64,000 nt of DNA from Tausonia pullulans (GCA_951802195.1 OX637623.1:620001-684000), one strand, 5' to 3'. Counted from the first letter of the stretch, positions 11,570 to 21,613 are shown. Notes: a model not told the origin generated them from the sequence alone. Program-made: numbers and translations.

Positions 11570-11769
11570 GAGTAAACGAGGTCCTCTCCCTCATGCCGCT
11601 CTGTCTTTCAACCGTGGCCATTCTTCCTTCCCGTCCCGTCTCCTCCTCCCTCCCCATCTGTTCACTCCTCTCTGTCCGCCCCCTCCCGCTGGCTATGTTC
11701 AATCGCTGTCCTTATAAGTTGCAGGTGACTTGATAAAAACAAGGGGCATCTGGCAGCGGCCCGGTGGCC

Positions 11770-12203
11770 ATTTAACATCGGACTATTATGCAGTGGCCTA
11801 ACGCCAGAGGCAGTTGAAGTTCATTAACCCGCCTGTCACATCCTTCATATTGGCTGCGATCGGTGTACTCTTGATTTGCGGGTGTTTCGATAATTACATT
11901 CCGACTAGAAAACACCCGCAGGCGCATGGGCAGCGTCTCCTGGAGACAACCACAAGCGCGCTCAGTTTGACGTCGATAAAACGCCATCCCAATGAAATCT
12001 ACCCACCACCACCAGCTCGGTGTCTTCCCCCCGGGCTCTGGCCAGCCACCTCGACTCGGCGCAGATGATAGATGGCCCCTCCCCCATTACCAGTATGAAG
12101 AAAGGTTTGTCCCGCATAGATATACGGGTCGGGAGCTACCGGCCTCCTCCGACGGTCTTCTTCCCGTCTTATCGACTTTTCTCTTTCCTTCGCTCGTACG
12201 CTA
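11770..12203. other. Spacer inside the inverted-repeat pair, left side
   Basis: Unique sequence between the left arm and the F-box-like ORF. No gene or RNA recognised. Confidence 0.5.
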
Positions 12204-12890
12204 ATGATCACTCGCTTACTCTCGATGCAAGTCACTCGAACGATCCCGACACTCCCACTCGAGATCCACCACCTCATTCTCGACATTCATCTCGCTGCCA
12301 TCCGAGCAGCCTTCTTGTCCCACCTGCCTGCGAGACCCTTATTATCGTCCACCGACGGCCTTCTCTCCGCCCTGCTCGTCCATTCGAGCTGGGTCGAATA
12401 CCTCCTCCCGCGGCTCTGGGCGGCACCTCATCTATCCTCTGAGACTCTTGATCGTTTTATCTCCGTCCTGTGCCGGCGGCCCTCCCTCAAGGCACTCCCA
12501 TCGTCGATTCTTTGGTGCGGACCTCTCTCTCGACGACTTCCAGGCCTCCTCGACGACCCCGAGATCGTTCTTTCATCGGTCCACTTCGCCCACGTCGCCA
12601 TCACGCCCTTCGACGGCGGCCTCCTCCGCGGCGTGCTCTCATCACTGGATCCTGTGAGAGCCGAGATCTCGCTCTGCGTTCAGAACAGGGACGAGAGGAT
12701 GATCGCTCGAGTGGACGCCCGGAGGCGGGAGGACGAGGGCAAGACAGGGCTCATCCAGACGAACAGGAACGGCCTCCGCTTTGGAGGGACGGAAACGGAG
12801 CTGTGCTGGGCGGTTGAGCTGGCCCTGACAGAGTGGGGCCGATGGTCCCAGGGCTGGATCGAGATGGTCGAAGTGGGTCGAAAGGGCTGA
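12204..12890 (+). CDS. F-box-like hypothetical protein, single exon
   Basis: A 228-residue uninterrupted frame from the ATG at 12204 to the TGA at 12888-12890. Near residue 15 it has TLPLEIHHLILD, which fits the start of an F-box (LPxEI...IL); F-box proteins recruit targets to SCF ubiquitin ligases. WAAPHL and CRRPSLKALP follow, typical of basidiomycete F-box-like proteins. No repeat domain follows. C-terminal ~80 residues are charged with no recognised fold. The codon pattern resembles neighbouring genes. It lies just inside the left repeat arm, in the invertible segment. The ORF is probably real, but the F-box reading rests on one short motif. Confidence 0.55.
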   Translation: MITRLLSMQVTRTIPTLPLEIHHLILDIHLAAIRAAFLSHLPARPLLSSTDGLLSALLVHSSWVEYLLPRLWAAPHLSSETLDRFISVLCRRPSLKALPSSILWCGPLSRRLPGLLDDPEIVLSSVHFAHVAITPFDGGLLRGVLSSLDPVRAEISLCVQNRDERMIARVDARRREDEGKTGLIQTNRNGLRFGGTETELCWAVELALTEWGRWSQGWIEMVEVGRKG

Positions 12891-13089
12891 TTGAGGCGAG
12901 GAAGGTTCGCCTCCTACCTAGGATAGACAGATGCCTACGGATATTTTTTTCTCATTGTACGATATTGATATGCCATCTCATGTGATCCTTGTTCTCTCTC
13001 TCTTTCCACGCAAGACAGCAGGGCAAGGTCGGGGCGCAGGGGTGCCAGCCTCTCACGTCGTCGCCTTTTCGGCTCGCCGCCTCTCCTCC

Positions 13090-14752
13090 ATGAACCACAT
13101 CCGCCGACTGTCCTTCCTCTCTACAACCACCTTCCTCCGACCTCACTTCCGCACCATGTCCGCTGCCCCGCCCGCTGAGAAGAAGCAGCGCACCGACGGC
13201 TCGCCTCTCGTGAGGAGCCGTTCTCTCCACGTCTCGATAGTCGAGACTCGCTCACTTACATCCGAGCCTGCACCACTCGCATAGGTCATCGGAACTCACA
13301 GCGGTACCTTCCACTGCGACGAGGCCCTCGCCGTGAGTCTGCGAGACTTAACTGAAATTACTTAGAAGGAGGCCAGAAACTGAAAGATGTTTAAAACCGC
13401 GCGTGTCTCGCCGATGCGTAACAGGTCTTCCTCCTCAAGCTCCTCAAGGAGTACAAGGACGCCTGTGAGCCTGCCTCGACGTTCGACCGTCGTCCTACAT
13501 TCTGACGATCAGGCTGGACTGACAATGGATTGCCTTGAACAGCCGTCGTCCGTTCTCGTGATCCCACCGCTCGTTCGTTTCGCTATTCGCTTGCTACCGC
13601 CTGTCGCGTCCACTCAGTCTTGCTCATCTTCACATCTCGTCTCACTATCGCTCTCGACTCGCTCTGTCACCAGTCGACAAGTGTGACATCGTCGTCGACG
13701 TCGGAGGCATCTACGACGACACTGCCAAGCGTTACGACCACCACCAGCGCGGCTTCACTGAGGTCTTTGGCCACGGCTTCGAGACCAAGCTCTCGTCCGC
13801 CGGTCTCGTCTACAAGTGAGCAGACCAGTCGCGGTTTCATCACAGGTACAGAAAGAGGAGCACATTAACAGACAACCGCGACCGTTCCCTCAGGCACTAC
13901 GGTCTCCCCATTCTCTCGACCGTCCTCTCGTTGCCCGAGTCCTCCCCCGTCGTCCAGAAGCTCTGGCTCAAGATGTACGAGGACTTTGTCGAGGCCATCG
14001 ACGGCATTGATAACGGTGTCACTCAGTACGAGTCGGACAAGCCTGCTCGTTATAAGTCGCGGACCGACCTCTCCGCCCGCGTCGGCGCGCTCAACCCCCG
14101 TTGGAACGAGACCTTCGACGATGCCAAGCTCGACGAGAAGTTCCAGGTCGCTTCGGCGCTAACTGGGTCCGAGTTCCTAGGCAAGCTCAATTACCTTTCT
14201 GAGGCGTGGCTCCCAGCGAGGTCGCTCGTCAAGGAGGCGTTCGATGCGAGGTTCGCCAATCACCCGAGCGGCAAGGTCATTGTCTTTGACTCGTTCGCGC
14301 CCTGGAAGGAGCACCTCTTCGAGGTCGAGCGCGAGGAGGGTCTCGATGAGGACAAGAAGCCGGTGAGCCCTGCCGCTCTACCTTGACTCTGCGCCTTGCT
14401 GTAGCAGCAGCTTATCTGACTCGCGCCCGCTTCAGATCTACGTCCTCTACCCGGACGGCACTAACTGGCGTATCCAGGCTGTCCCCGTCTCGTCTGAGTC
14501 GTTCGCTAGCCGTAAGGCCCTCCCGGAGCCCTGGCGTGGAGTCCGGGATGAGGCTCTCTCTCAGCTCACGGGCGTCCCGGGTGGGATCTTCATCCACGCT
14601 GCTGGGTTCATCGGCGTTCGTCCTTCTTTCTCTCTTTGACTCGTGTACCAACCTCGACTCGTTATTGACACTTTGATGGGCAACTATAGGGTAACAAGAC
14701 CAAGGAAGGAGCCCTCAAGCTCGCCGAGATGGCGCTCGAGTTCTCCGCCTAA
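13090..14752 (+). CDS. MYG1: MYG1-type 3'-5' RNA exonuclease (UPF0160, DHH family)
   Basis: MYG1 proteins are DHH-fold nucleases processing RNA in mitochondria and nucleolus. Recognised from IGTHSGTFHCDEALA, DVVVDVGGIYDD, the metal-binding RYDHHQRGF, then DGIDNGVTQYE, GSEFLGKLNYL, VIVFDSFAPWKEHLFEVE, YVLYPDGTNWRIQAVPV and the C-terminal FIHAAGFIGGNKTKEGA. Exons joined by short GT...AG introns: first exon 13090-13212, then about 13286-13332, and several more, with TAA at 14750-14752. The first ATG gives a basic, hydroxylated leader (MNHIRRLSFLSTTTFLRP) like a mitochondrial presequence. A second in-frame ATG at 13156 would give a form without it, so dual localisation is plausible. All metal residues seen are intact. 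Confidence 0.92.
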
Positions 14753-15250
14753 GCTGGTGGCGGTCCCTTGCTACGAGCTAGCGGTGTCCAACTCAAGTCG
14801 GTGGCGAGAAGGGGGACGTAGAGACGTGAAGAGGGGAGAGAGTCAAACGAGCGAGAACACTCGTCGGTGGCAGCGTCCATCTGCTGCCTCAACAAGGATA
14901 GACGAACGGAGCGAGTTCCGTACTTGTCGGCTGGTCGCTCGCTGGGCTCTCTTCCCCAATCTTTCTTGGGCGGGCGTGTTCCGGAGAGATGGTCTTGATG
15001 CGAGCATTATTCAAAAAGCATCCGCTTATCCATGAGATTACTTGCTCGCTTCGCTTGACTTCGAACATTGTGGTAGAGAGGATTGCGTTGATATAGGAAG
15101 ACGAGAGGAGAGAGAGGGGAGATAGAAAACACCTGATATAGCGAAGAGGGGGAAGTAAAAGTACTTGGGGGCAAGTCGCAGCACGGCGAGAGAAAATGGA
15201 CGAGCTCGAGCGGAGCACCGAAATGTGTTTTGTTGCGATTTGCGAGATGT
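14753..15250. other. Convergent spacer MYG1 / EB1
   Basis: About 500 bases between two convergent stop codons. No coding or RNA feature seen. Confidence 0.5.
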
Positions 15251-17109
15251 TTAGAAGGTCTCATCCTCGAGTCCTCGACCCTCCTCGCCGACCAGCTCGG
15301 TTTCCGGGACCTCGAAACCTTCCTGTTTACAATTTGTCGGACGTGTAATCCCAAAGTCAGCGCATAAATTTCGAAAAATAGAACGGCACCGCTCTGACGA
15401 ACCTCGGTCGAATAGAGGATGTCCTGGATCTTGGTCAGAGTCGCCTTTTCCGACTCAGGTGCCTCGGGATCGGCGAGCTTCTCCTGGACGATGACCTCGA
15501 TGTCCCGGAGCTGTGTGACGTGCAGACATCTAAAGTGAGCCAACCGGTCGCTTCCGCAACATCGCCGTCCTCGTGTTTCGCTTACCTTAGCAAAGTAGAA
15601 ATCGCGCTCCGTCTCGAGACCCTCAACCGAGCCCCGGAGGTTGTGCAGCTCCTCAGTGAGGATCTGGACCCGCTCGGCGTTGGCATTGTGGCCCGCCGAG
15701 GATCCAGCACGAACACCTTGTGTACGAGAAAGCGCGTCATGAGCCTTCGTGCAGCGTAGTCACAGCCGCAGCAGCAACGCAGAGCCCAACTCACCTCCCA
15801 CGGGCGTCCTACCCCTCGCACCTGCGCTTCCACTCAGGCTAGCGCCCGAGGTCCTCGCCGCCGGCGCCCCACCAGGCGCAACGCTCAGGACCTCGCCCTT
15901 CCTTCGACCGACGGCGTCGTACCCTCCTCCGCCGTACGACTGGTCGTGGAAACGGCGGATCCACTGGAGAAATTCAAGGTTATCCTGCATCTTGCATTTC
16001 ACGAGCCGGTCGACAGGGATCGGCTGGAACGGGAGAGTCAAAGATGGAGAGGATCAGCCGTTGTCGACGTCATGGGCGTGCAAAACCACCAGGTGCTTGC
16101 TGGCTAACCTTATCAATCTTCTTGGCCTTGAACGCGTTCTGGAGAATCTTGAAGTTGGCGAGGAACTCATACTCTTGCCGGGCGTTGAACTTGACGCGCG
16201 ACATGTTGAGGTCGCCTGAGCGGAGATGGGACGAAGACCAAGGTTCGAGGAGAGGGAAGTCAAGCGCGAGGCGAGCAAGGGTGAAGGACGCGAAGGACGC
16301 AATGAGAGAGGCTGGCGTCAGTGATCCCGCAATTGTTTCTCCAGGAGATGACCGGCTGCTTTTCGAGCTGCCGTTCCTTATCAGCCTGCCCGCTATCAAG
16401 TCACCAGGGCCTCGTGTAGAACGGCTCGATGTCGGAGAAGTAAACAGGGAGGGCCCGCTCCCTACCCCGCCCTGCTCCTTCGTGCAAGGGGGCCGGCCGA
16501 GAGGACGGGACAAGTCGCGGACGAGTCCAGAGCACGAGAGGCACGTGTCGGATTCTTCTGGGAGGTAGCCTGACTCACCGTATATCGAGTCAACGATCTA
16601 AGAAAGGCGGTAGTGGGACAGGTCAGGTCAGCTGCTGGCTTCGCGGAGGATGGACGAGCCGACGTGTTTGGGATTGCTGGGCCCATCTCGGACGTCGACC
16701 CTGCGTCGTGCGAGGACGTGCAGCAATTTGGCCAACTATATATGGGCCAGCCGTGAAGATGAGATGATCCCGCTTGTAGGGGAGCGTGGTGGCCGACAGC
16801 CTGGACGCATGCATGACGACTTGAGCCTAGAGCTCTCCCCACTCGCGACGCACCTGACAGTAGGCGGCGCCCGTGCCGAACTGCTCAACCTTGGTGTAGT
16901 TGAGCTGAAGAAGGTCATTCGACCACGCGAGGAGCTCTGATCGGGCTGGCAAGCGCGACGGCAGTTTGGAGAGACGTTGAGAGCGACGGGCAGGACATGC
17001 GAGGAGAGGTAGGTGAACAGGAGGGGAGATGCAGTCAGCATGGGCTGGATTTTCGATGGCCTCCTAGGCCTGCGATAAACGGTAGAAGGAGCATACATTC
17101 GCCGGCCAT
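15251..17109 (-). CDS. BIM1: EB1-family microtubule plus-end tracking protein (Bim1/Mal3)
   Basis: Binds growing microtubule plus ends and recruits partners for spindle positioning and polarity. N-terminal calponin-homology domain: [41 protein letters not shown], then [38 protein letters not shown] and [15 protein letters not shown] Gly/Ser/Pro-rich linker follows (around 15790-15900), then the EB1 C-terminal dimer motif ([20 protein letters not shown]) and an acidic tail ending ...EETF-like with TAA at 15253-15251. The first exon is only 13 nt (17109-17097, ATGGCCGGCGAAT). It was chosen because it joins in phase to the acceptor before CCCGATCAG near 16944. Several introns exceed 100 nt. The divergent neighbour is the AP-2 sigma gene. 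Confidence 0.93.
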
Positions 17110-17668
17110 AATGGGAGAGTGTTGAGGAGAGAAGGAGGTTGAGAGGGAAGGGGGTGATGACGGTTGAGGGCAAGCTGGGGAGAGAGGGAGCAGCAAGAGA
17201 AGGAAAGCCAGCCGCGACCTCCCCGCCTGGATTGGGTGCTAACCGCCTTCGCTCCAGCTGTTATCTTTCCCTTGGCCGCGTTGAGGAGCCTCATGAGACC
17301 CTGGATTGAGCAGAAGCCACTCGGGTCTTTTATCGCTCCCTCTTCCTCTCGAAATATGGAATGTGCGCGCAGTTGCTGGACCCGCACGTCTCCAAGCTCG
17401 CCGACCGTCGCGTCGCGTCGATCTTTGCCTGCTGCAGCGTCCGACTGTTGGCCGTTTAACCATCATTCCGAGACGGAGGTCGTCTAGAAACTTACGAGAC
17501 CTATCCAGAAAAAAGGACATACAGATTTGTTGACTCGTTCTGGCTTCACCGAGTCAGTGTATCCCCTTGGTGACGCCGTCGCGGGTGCGCGCGGACCCTC
17601 CGCCTCTCGCTCGTTCTCCCTCGCGGTCGAGTGCTCCTCTTGGCTCTCGTCACCCTCCAACGCCCGCC
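17110..17668. promoter_or_regulatory. Divergent intergenic region EB1 / AP-2 sigma
   Basis: About 560 bases between two divergent ATGs, so it must hold both promoters. CT-rich tracts occur close to both starts, but I cannot point to a specific factor site. Confidence 0.4.
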
Positions 17669-18722
17669 ATGATCCGCTTCATCTTGATCCAGAATCGGCA
17701 AGGCAAGACGCGGCTATCGAAGTGGTACGTTCCCTTTGAGGATGACGAGAAGGTAAGCACTCGTTCCAGCGCCAGGGCCATAGGACGGCTCGAGATCGTT
17801 CGGTTGACATCCGGAGCGTTCCTCACCCATCTTCTCGCATACGTCACTGGTCGGCCGCTCAGGTCCGGCTGAGGGGAGAGGTCCACCGTCTCATTGCGCC
17901 AAGAGATCAGAAGTACCAGTCCAACTTTGTCGAGGTGAGTGAGAGCGGCCTTGGTCACCAGACCCGGAGTGCGCCGCCCGTGGCAGTCGCCTAGTCTGGG
18001 ATCGGCTACCCGTCTCTCCTGCGTGCTTCCACACGTGTGCTTGGGTCTGCGCTCCCGGGCGTGGTGTGCCAGATGCTGTAGGAGTCAAATGCCGTCCAAC
18101 GGCGAGGACGGCGTCCAGTCGGTCGGGCGCTGTCTTGAGGATACCTGTTCAGCCCCTCTGCAATAACAGTTCCATTGATATATCTCTCCCTTCCTGATGG
18201 TAGTTTCGCAACTATAAGATTGTCTACCGGTGAGTCCCAGGCGTGGGACGGCCCCCCTGTACTTCGTCGCTCAGCGAGACCCTGACTCCTCTCATTCCTG
18301 TACACGCAGGCGATACGCCGGTCTCTTCTTCTGCATCTGTGTCGATTCGAACGACAATGAACTGGCATACCTGGAGGCGATCCATCTGTTTGTCGAGGTG
18401 CTGGGTCAGTCACTTGTCGCTGGCGCTCGTCCTCTCGCTCAGAGCTGATCGTGTCTCTCGCTGTTCTCATTTATCGCTGCCCGTCACTCGGTCGAATGCA
18501 ACTTCTTGACGCCCTCTTCTTCACCTCTGTCTTCGTCAACATGACTCTCTTTCTTCCATCTACCCAGATGCCTTTTTTCAGAACGTCTGCGAGCTCGACC
18601 TCGTCTTCAACTTCTACAAGGTCTATGCCATCCTCGATGAGATTTTCCTCGCCGGTGAGATTGAAGAGACGTCCAAGAACGTCGTCCTCGATCGGTTGGA
18701 CTATCTGGAGAAGTTGGAGTGA
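17669..18722 (+). CDS. APS2: AP-2 clathrin adaptor complex, sigma (small) subunit
   Basis: Small subunit of the AP-2 adaptor, which links cargo and PIP2 at the plasma membrane to clathrin. Exons join to [77 protein letters not shown] and [19 protein letters not shown], then [18 protein letters not shown] and the C-terminal [11 protein letters not shown] with TGA at 18720-18722. About 143 residues, the normal family length. The [16 protein letters not shown] block and the [15 protein letters not shown] ending are typical of sigma2 rather than sigma1/3. Four to five introns, all GT...AG. The start is fixed by the invariant MIRFIL opening. Confidence 0.96.
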
Positions 18723-19106
18723 GCCTCGGTGAAGTGCAGTGGCAGGCAAAGGGAGCTGTTGAACGACGGATGATTGGGTTTACGTGTAATAATGATCTTT
18801 GAACGCCTCGTTCTTTTCCCTTTCCAAGATTTCTTTGGGCTGGGTACAACTTGCAGCGTTCGTCAGTCTTGCGTCTTCGCTCAGCAGTGCTGCAGTGCAA
18901 TTGGATTTCCTAGGGGGAAGGTCTACAGGCATCGGAGAAAGGACAAAGTAGGAGCTAGGCTTCACGAAAAAATCCATTTGAGAGAATGTGTTCAGATGGA
19001 ACGATGTTCTGCGAAGAGCCGAGATGTTCCAGGGAAGCAGTGGAGCAAGAACAGAGCAAAGCGAGCGATGAAGCAGTCCGCGCGCTGAGCTCTGCGCGTC
19101 TCGATC
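18723..19106. other. Spacer between AP-2 sigma and the right repeat arm
   Basis: About 380 bases of unique sequence with no recognised gene. Identity with the left arm starts at 19107. Confidence 0.5.
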
Positions 19107-19306
19107 GGCCACCGGGCCGCTGCCAGATGCCCCTTGTTTTTATCAAGTCACCTGCAACTTATAAGGACAGCGATCGAACATAGCCAGCGGGAGGGGGCGG
19201 ACAGAGAGGAGTGAACAGATGGGGAGGGAGGAGGAGACGGGACGGGAAGGAAGAATGGCCACGGTTGAAAGACAGAGCGGCATGAGGGAGAGGACCTCGT
19301 TTACTC

Positions 19307-20165
19307 TTTTTTTTTTTGTATTTAAGTCATGAGTTATACGTAGAGAACGAGGTAACCCTATGAGAGATATCGAGTAGTAGCCAGATAGAGGGAGAGCGAA
19401 AGTAAATAACAGGTAGAAGGAAAGCAATATATGGGTGTGGACATAGGCCCATTAAAGAGGTAAGATGTTAAGATGACCAGCTACATCAAGCAGTGGCTAT
19501 GGACCAGCCATACTTCCCCACCCCAGACCTGCTTGTCACCCAGGATCGATGTCGGCGCCGACCGCAGTTCCATCCATCTGGTCCCTGCGAGCTATCCACC
19601 TCGTACTCGACTGCCAGTGTGTCTGCCGGATCATAGACGCGATCTTGCGGATCTCCTCGTCCGTGACAGGATCGAGGGCTGCGATCTTGCTGTACCTCCG
19701 CCTCCGGACGGATCGCCATGTCCGGGCAACAAAGATGCAGTGGAAGAGGAAGACCCCCCTCGGCGGCGACGGTGTCGGGCAGACAAGCGTCTGGAGGGAG
19801 GGAGGATGGGAGGGGAGTGAAGGAGAGGCATGCGCTGCCGCAGCCGACCAGATAGCGCCCACGACGGGACACGGCTCGTCGAAGAGGTGGAAGAAGGACT
19901 CAACGGGGGCCGTCAGGCACAGCGCACATCGCTTGGACCTGTTGTGCGGTGTAGCGGTGCCGTCGGCGAGGAATGCCGCAGCAGTATGCTTTCCTGGGTG
20001 GAGACTGTACAGCGAGAAGCGGTGGGCCAAGTCGACGTCTTCGGGCGACGCTCGGGACACGGCCTTGAGCAAGCACCACTGCCGCTTCCAATCAATCTTG
20101 GTGAGCGCCGGGAAGTGGTCCTGCCAGCCCTTTGGGATGATGAGGCCGCGGTTGGCTAGAGTACG
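19307..20165 (-). mobile_element. 5'-truncated LINE with C-terminal RT ORF and poly(A) (right arm)
   Basis: Mirror copy of 10711-11569. The poly(A) reads as 11 T at 19307-19317 on the plus strand. The C-terminal ORF2 frame runs complement 20072-19536. I saw no substitution relative to the left copy inside this element, so both derive from one insertion that was later duplicated with the arm. Confidence 0.8.
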
Positions 20166-20169
20166 ACTC

Positions 20170-20270
20170 TTTTTTTTTTTTTTTTTTTTGTATTTAAGTC
20201 ATGAGTTATACGTGGAGAACGAGGTAACCCTATGAGAGATAGCGAGTTGTAGCTAGATAGAGGGAGAGCG
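20170..20270 (-). mobile_element. LINE 3' tail fragment with poly(A), older copy (right arm)
   Basis: Mirror of 10607-10706; tail is 20 T on the plus strand (20170-20189). Confidence 0.8.
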
Positions 20271-20305
20271 GACATGACCGAGCGCGAGAACGTCGGGCGA
20301 GGCGC

Positions 20306-20681
20306 CGTGGGAAGAGGGTTGGTCGAACCACCGGGGATGGTGGTTGGCCGAAAGGGGGTTGGTCGAACCACCGGGATGGTGGTTGGCCGGAAGGGGGTTG
20401 GTCGAACCACTGGGGATGGTTGGCCGGACGGCGTGATGGGCGCCGTGGGAGGGGGGTTGGTCGAACCACCGGGATGGTGGTTGGCCGGAAGGGGGTTGGC
20501 CGAAACACTGGGGATGGTTGGCCGGACGGCGTGATGGGCGCCGTGGGAGGGGGGTTGGTCGAACCACCGGGATGGTGGTTGGCCGGAAGGGGGTTGGCCG
20601 AAACACTGGGGATGGTTGGCCGGACGGCGTGATGGGCGCCGTGAGAGGGGGGGGTTGGTCGAACCACCGGGATGGTGGTTG
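20306..20681 (-). repeat. Minisatellite, ~98-bp period, right arm
   Basis: Mirror of the left-arm tract; G-rich on the plus strand (GGGGGTTGGTCGAACCACCGG motifs). Copy number equals that of the left arm, unlike the 11-bp repeat. Confidence 0.95.
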
Positions 20682-20747
20682 CTTGCGGTCCGAATTTGGA
20701 CGCTGAGAATGTAGGTACGGCTTTGAACGGGATGCTCAAGAATTAGG

Positions 20748-20786
20748 GTCAAGCTGGATGGCTTAGCGGTCGTTTATCAGCTTGAC
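20748..20786 (+). promoter_or_regulatory. A-box-like sequence in a 9-bp hairpin, upstream of the permuted tRNA-like unit
   Basis: GTCAAGCTG (20748-20756) and CAGCTTGAC (20778-20786) form a perfect stem around a 21-nt loop. Across the stem-loop border lies TGGCTTAGCGG (20759-20769), a good match to the RNA polymerase III A box. The B-box-like GTTCAAACC in the following T-arm (20825-20833) is 55 nt downstream, a normal A-to-B distance. This gives a correctly ordered internal promoter for the permuted body. Mirrored in the left arm, with the A box at 10118-10108. Confidence 0.45.
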
Positions 20787-20809
20787 TCGTCTCCCTTTCG
20801 AACGTGATT

Positions 20810-20884
20810 ATGATGAGGTCACCAGTTCAAACCTGGTTTGGGGCTTGCGCCCTGATAGCTCAGTGGTAGAGCGCGTCACTCGTA
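20810..20884 (+). tRNA. Permuted tRNA-Thr(CGU)-like gene, right copy (3' half 20810-20845, 5' half 20849-20884)
   Basis: The 3' half holds A38, anticodon stem TGATG, variable AGGTC, T-arm ACCAG-TTCAAAC-CTGGT, acceptor TTGGGGC and discriminator T. After a TGC linker comes the 5' half: acceptor GCCCTGA, TA, D-arm GCTC-AGTGGTA-GAGC, G26, anticodon stem CGTCA and loop CTCGTA. The halves pair fully: a 7-bp acceptor stem (two G-U) and a 5-bp anticodon stem (one G-U). The join falls at 37/38, the usual tRNA intron site, and the anticodon is CGU. The GCCCT...TAGCTCAGTGGTAGAGCGC opening and T73 match fungal tRNA-Thr(CGU) as I remember them. TTTT at 20886-20889 could end transcription one base after the 5' half. 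No normally ordered partner half lies within a usual intron length. Expression is unproven. Confidence 0.6.
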
Positions 20885-21254
20885 CTTTTGCTCCTCGGGG
20901 CAGTGTTTTGGCCCAGGGAAGGAGGGAGGGAGGGCATGATGACTGGCAGAAGTAGGTGGACGACGCAGGGACTGAGGGATGCGCGCACGCGTCGCAACGG
21001 CTCTTGCTTAGCCTTGCTCCTCGAGAGCAACGACCGTCGGGGTCGGGTTTCATGTTTGCTGGCCCAAAGCTTGAGAGCTGATCCTCCTTAGTCTCCTTAG
21101 CCTCCTTAGCCTTCTTGGCCTCTTTAGCGTCAAGAAGATGTCGGCATGTTTTTTTGCATGTTTTTTCTGCGGTTTTTGGCCATTCTGTGCCGCAATGTGT
21201 CCGGCGTCTGACACGGATGATCATCAGATCGCGCTTCTCTCGCGTGCGGAGATG

Positions 21255-21295
21255 TAATCAAGTGGTTACGATGATAGTTTCGAATCTGCATCGTT
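21255..21295 (+). other. Mini tRNA-like D-arm plus T-arm sequence (right arm; mirrored in left arm)
   Basis: GTAA-TCAAGTGG-TTAC resembles a D-arm. It is followed at once by a hairpin, ACGATGATAG-TTTCGAAT-CTGCATCGT, whose loop resembles a T-loop. No anticodon arm lies between. It may be a worn tRNA-derived piece or chance; weak evidence. Confidence 0.25.
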
Positions 21296-21360
21296 ATCCT
21301 GGCTTTCTCTCTCTCTCTCTCCTTACCTGGACTTGGAGTGAGAGGAGCCAGCGTGATGAG

Positions 21361-21413
21361 AGTCCGTTAGCTGTTGGCCTTTGGCCGCGTAGGTTCGAAT
21401 CCTGCCATCTTCG
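21361..21413 (+). other. tRNA-like 3' half, type II (Ser/Leu-like), right arm
   Basis: Mirror of 9464-9516: variable arm with GGCC stem, T-arm GTAGG-TTCGAAT-CCTGC, acceptor strand CATCTTC, G73, then a T5 run near 21422. The only perfect acceptor complement nearby (GAAGATG) lies about 280 nt upstream (near 21133), is not followed by a D-arm, and is probably unrelated. Confidence 0.5.
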
Positions 21414-21613
21414 ACCTTTCTCTTTTTGTCGGCGAATGAGGGCGTCAGAGGGTCTAGTTCCTACCCCAGTCCGTGGAGGACATCAAAGTACAGCCATAGA
21501 CAGAGTCTGGGAGGTGGGAAGAGGCATGGTCGCGGAGCTAGCTTGTTCGCCACCAGCGCGGGGTCACCACCTCACGTCGGATCCCTAAAATCAGCCGTCA
21601 TGTCACCTGCCCT

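Larger units (their letters stand above)
8784..11769 (+). repeat. Left arm of a ~3 kb inverted repeat (2,986 bp)
   Basis: The reverse complement recurs at 19107-22115. The outer edge is the shared TCAACGAGGG at 8784 (partner base 22115). The inner edge is the shared GGCCCGGTGGCC ending at 11769 (partner base 19107). By eye I found only four substitutions (8796/22103, 9183/21716, 10141/20736, 11701/19175), two extra copies of an 11-bp repeat in the right arm, and one extra T in a homopolymer. This is above 99.8% identity. I see no target-site duplication or terminal inverted repeat at the ends, so it resembles an inverted segmental duplication rather than a discrete transposon. Contents are listed separately. 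Confidence 0.97.

Noticed and set aside
21131-21413. A long-intron tRNA-Ser/Leu using GAAGATG near 21133 as 5' acceptor strand
   Set aside because: The acceptor strands pair, but no D-arm or anticodon arm follows GAAGATG and the intron would exceed 200 nt.
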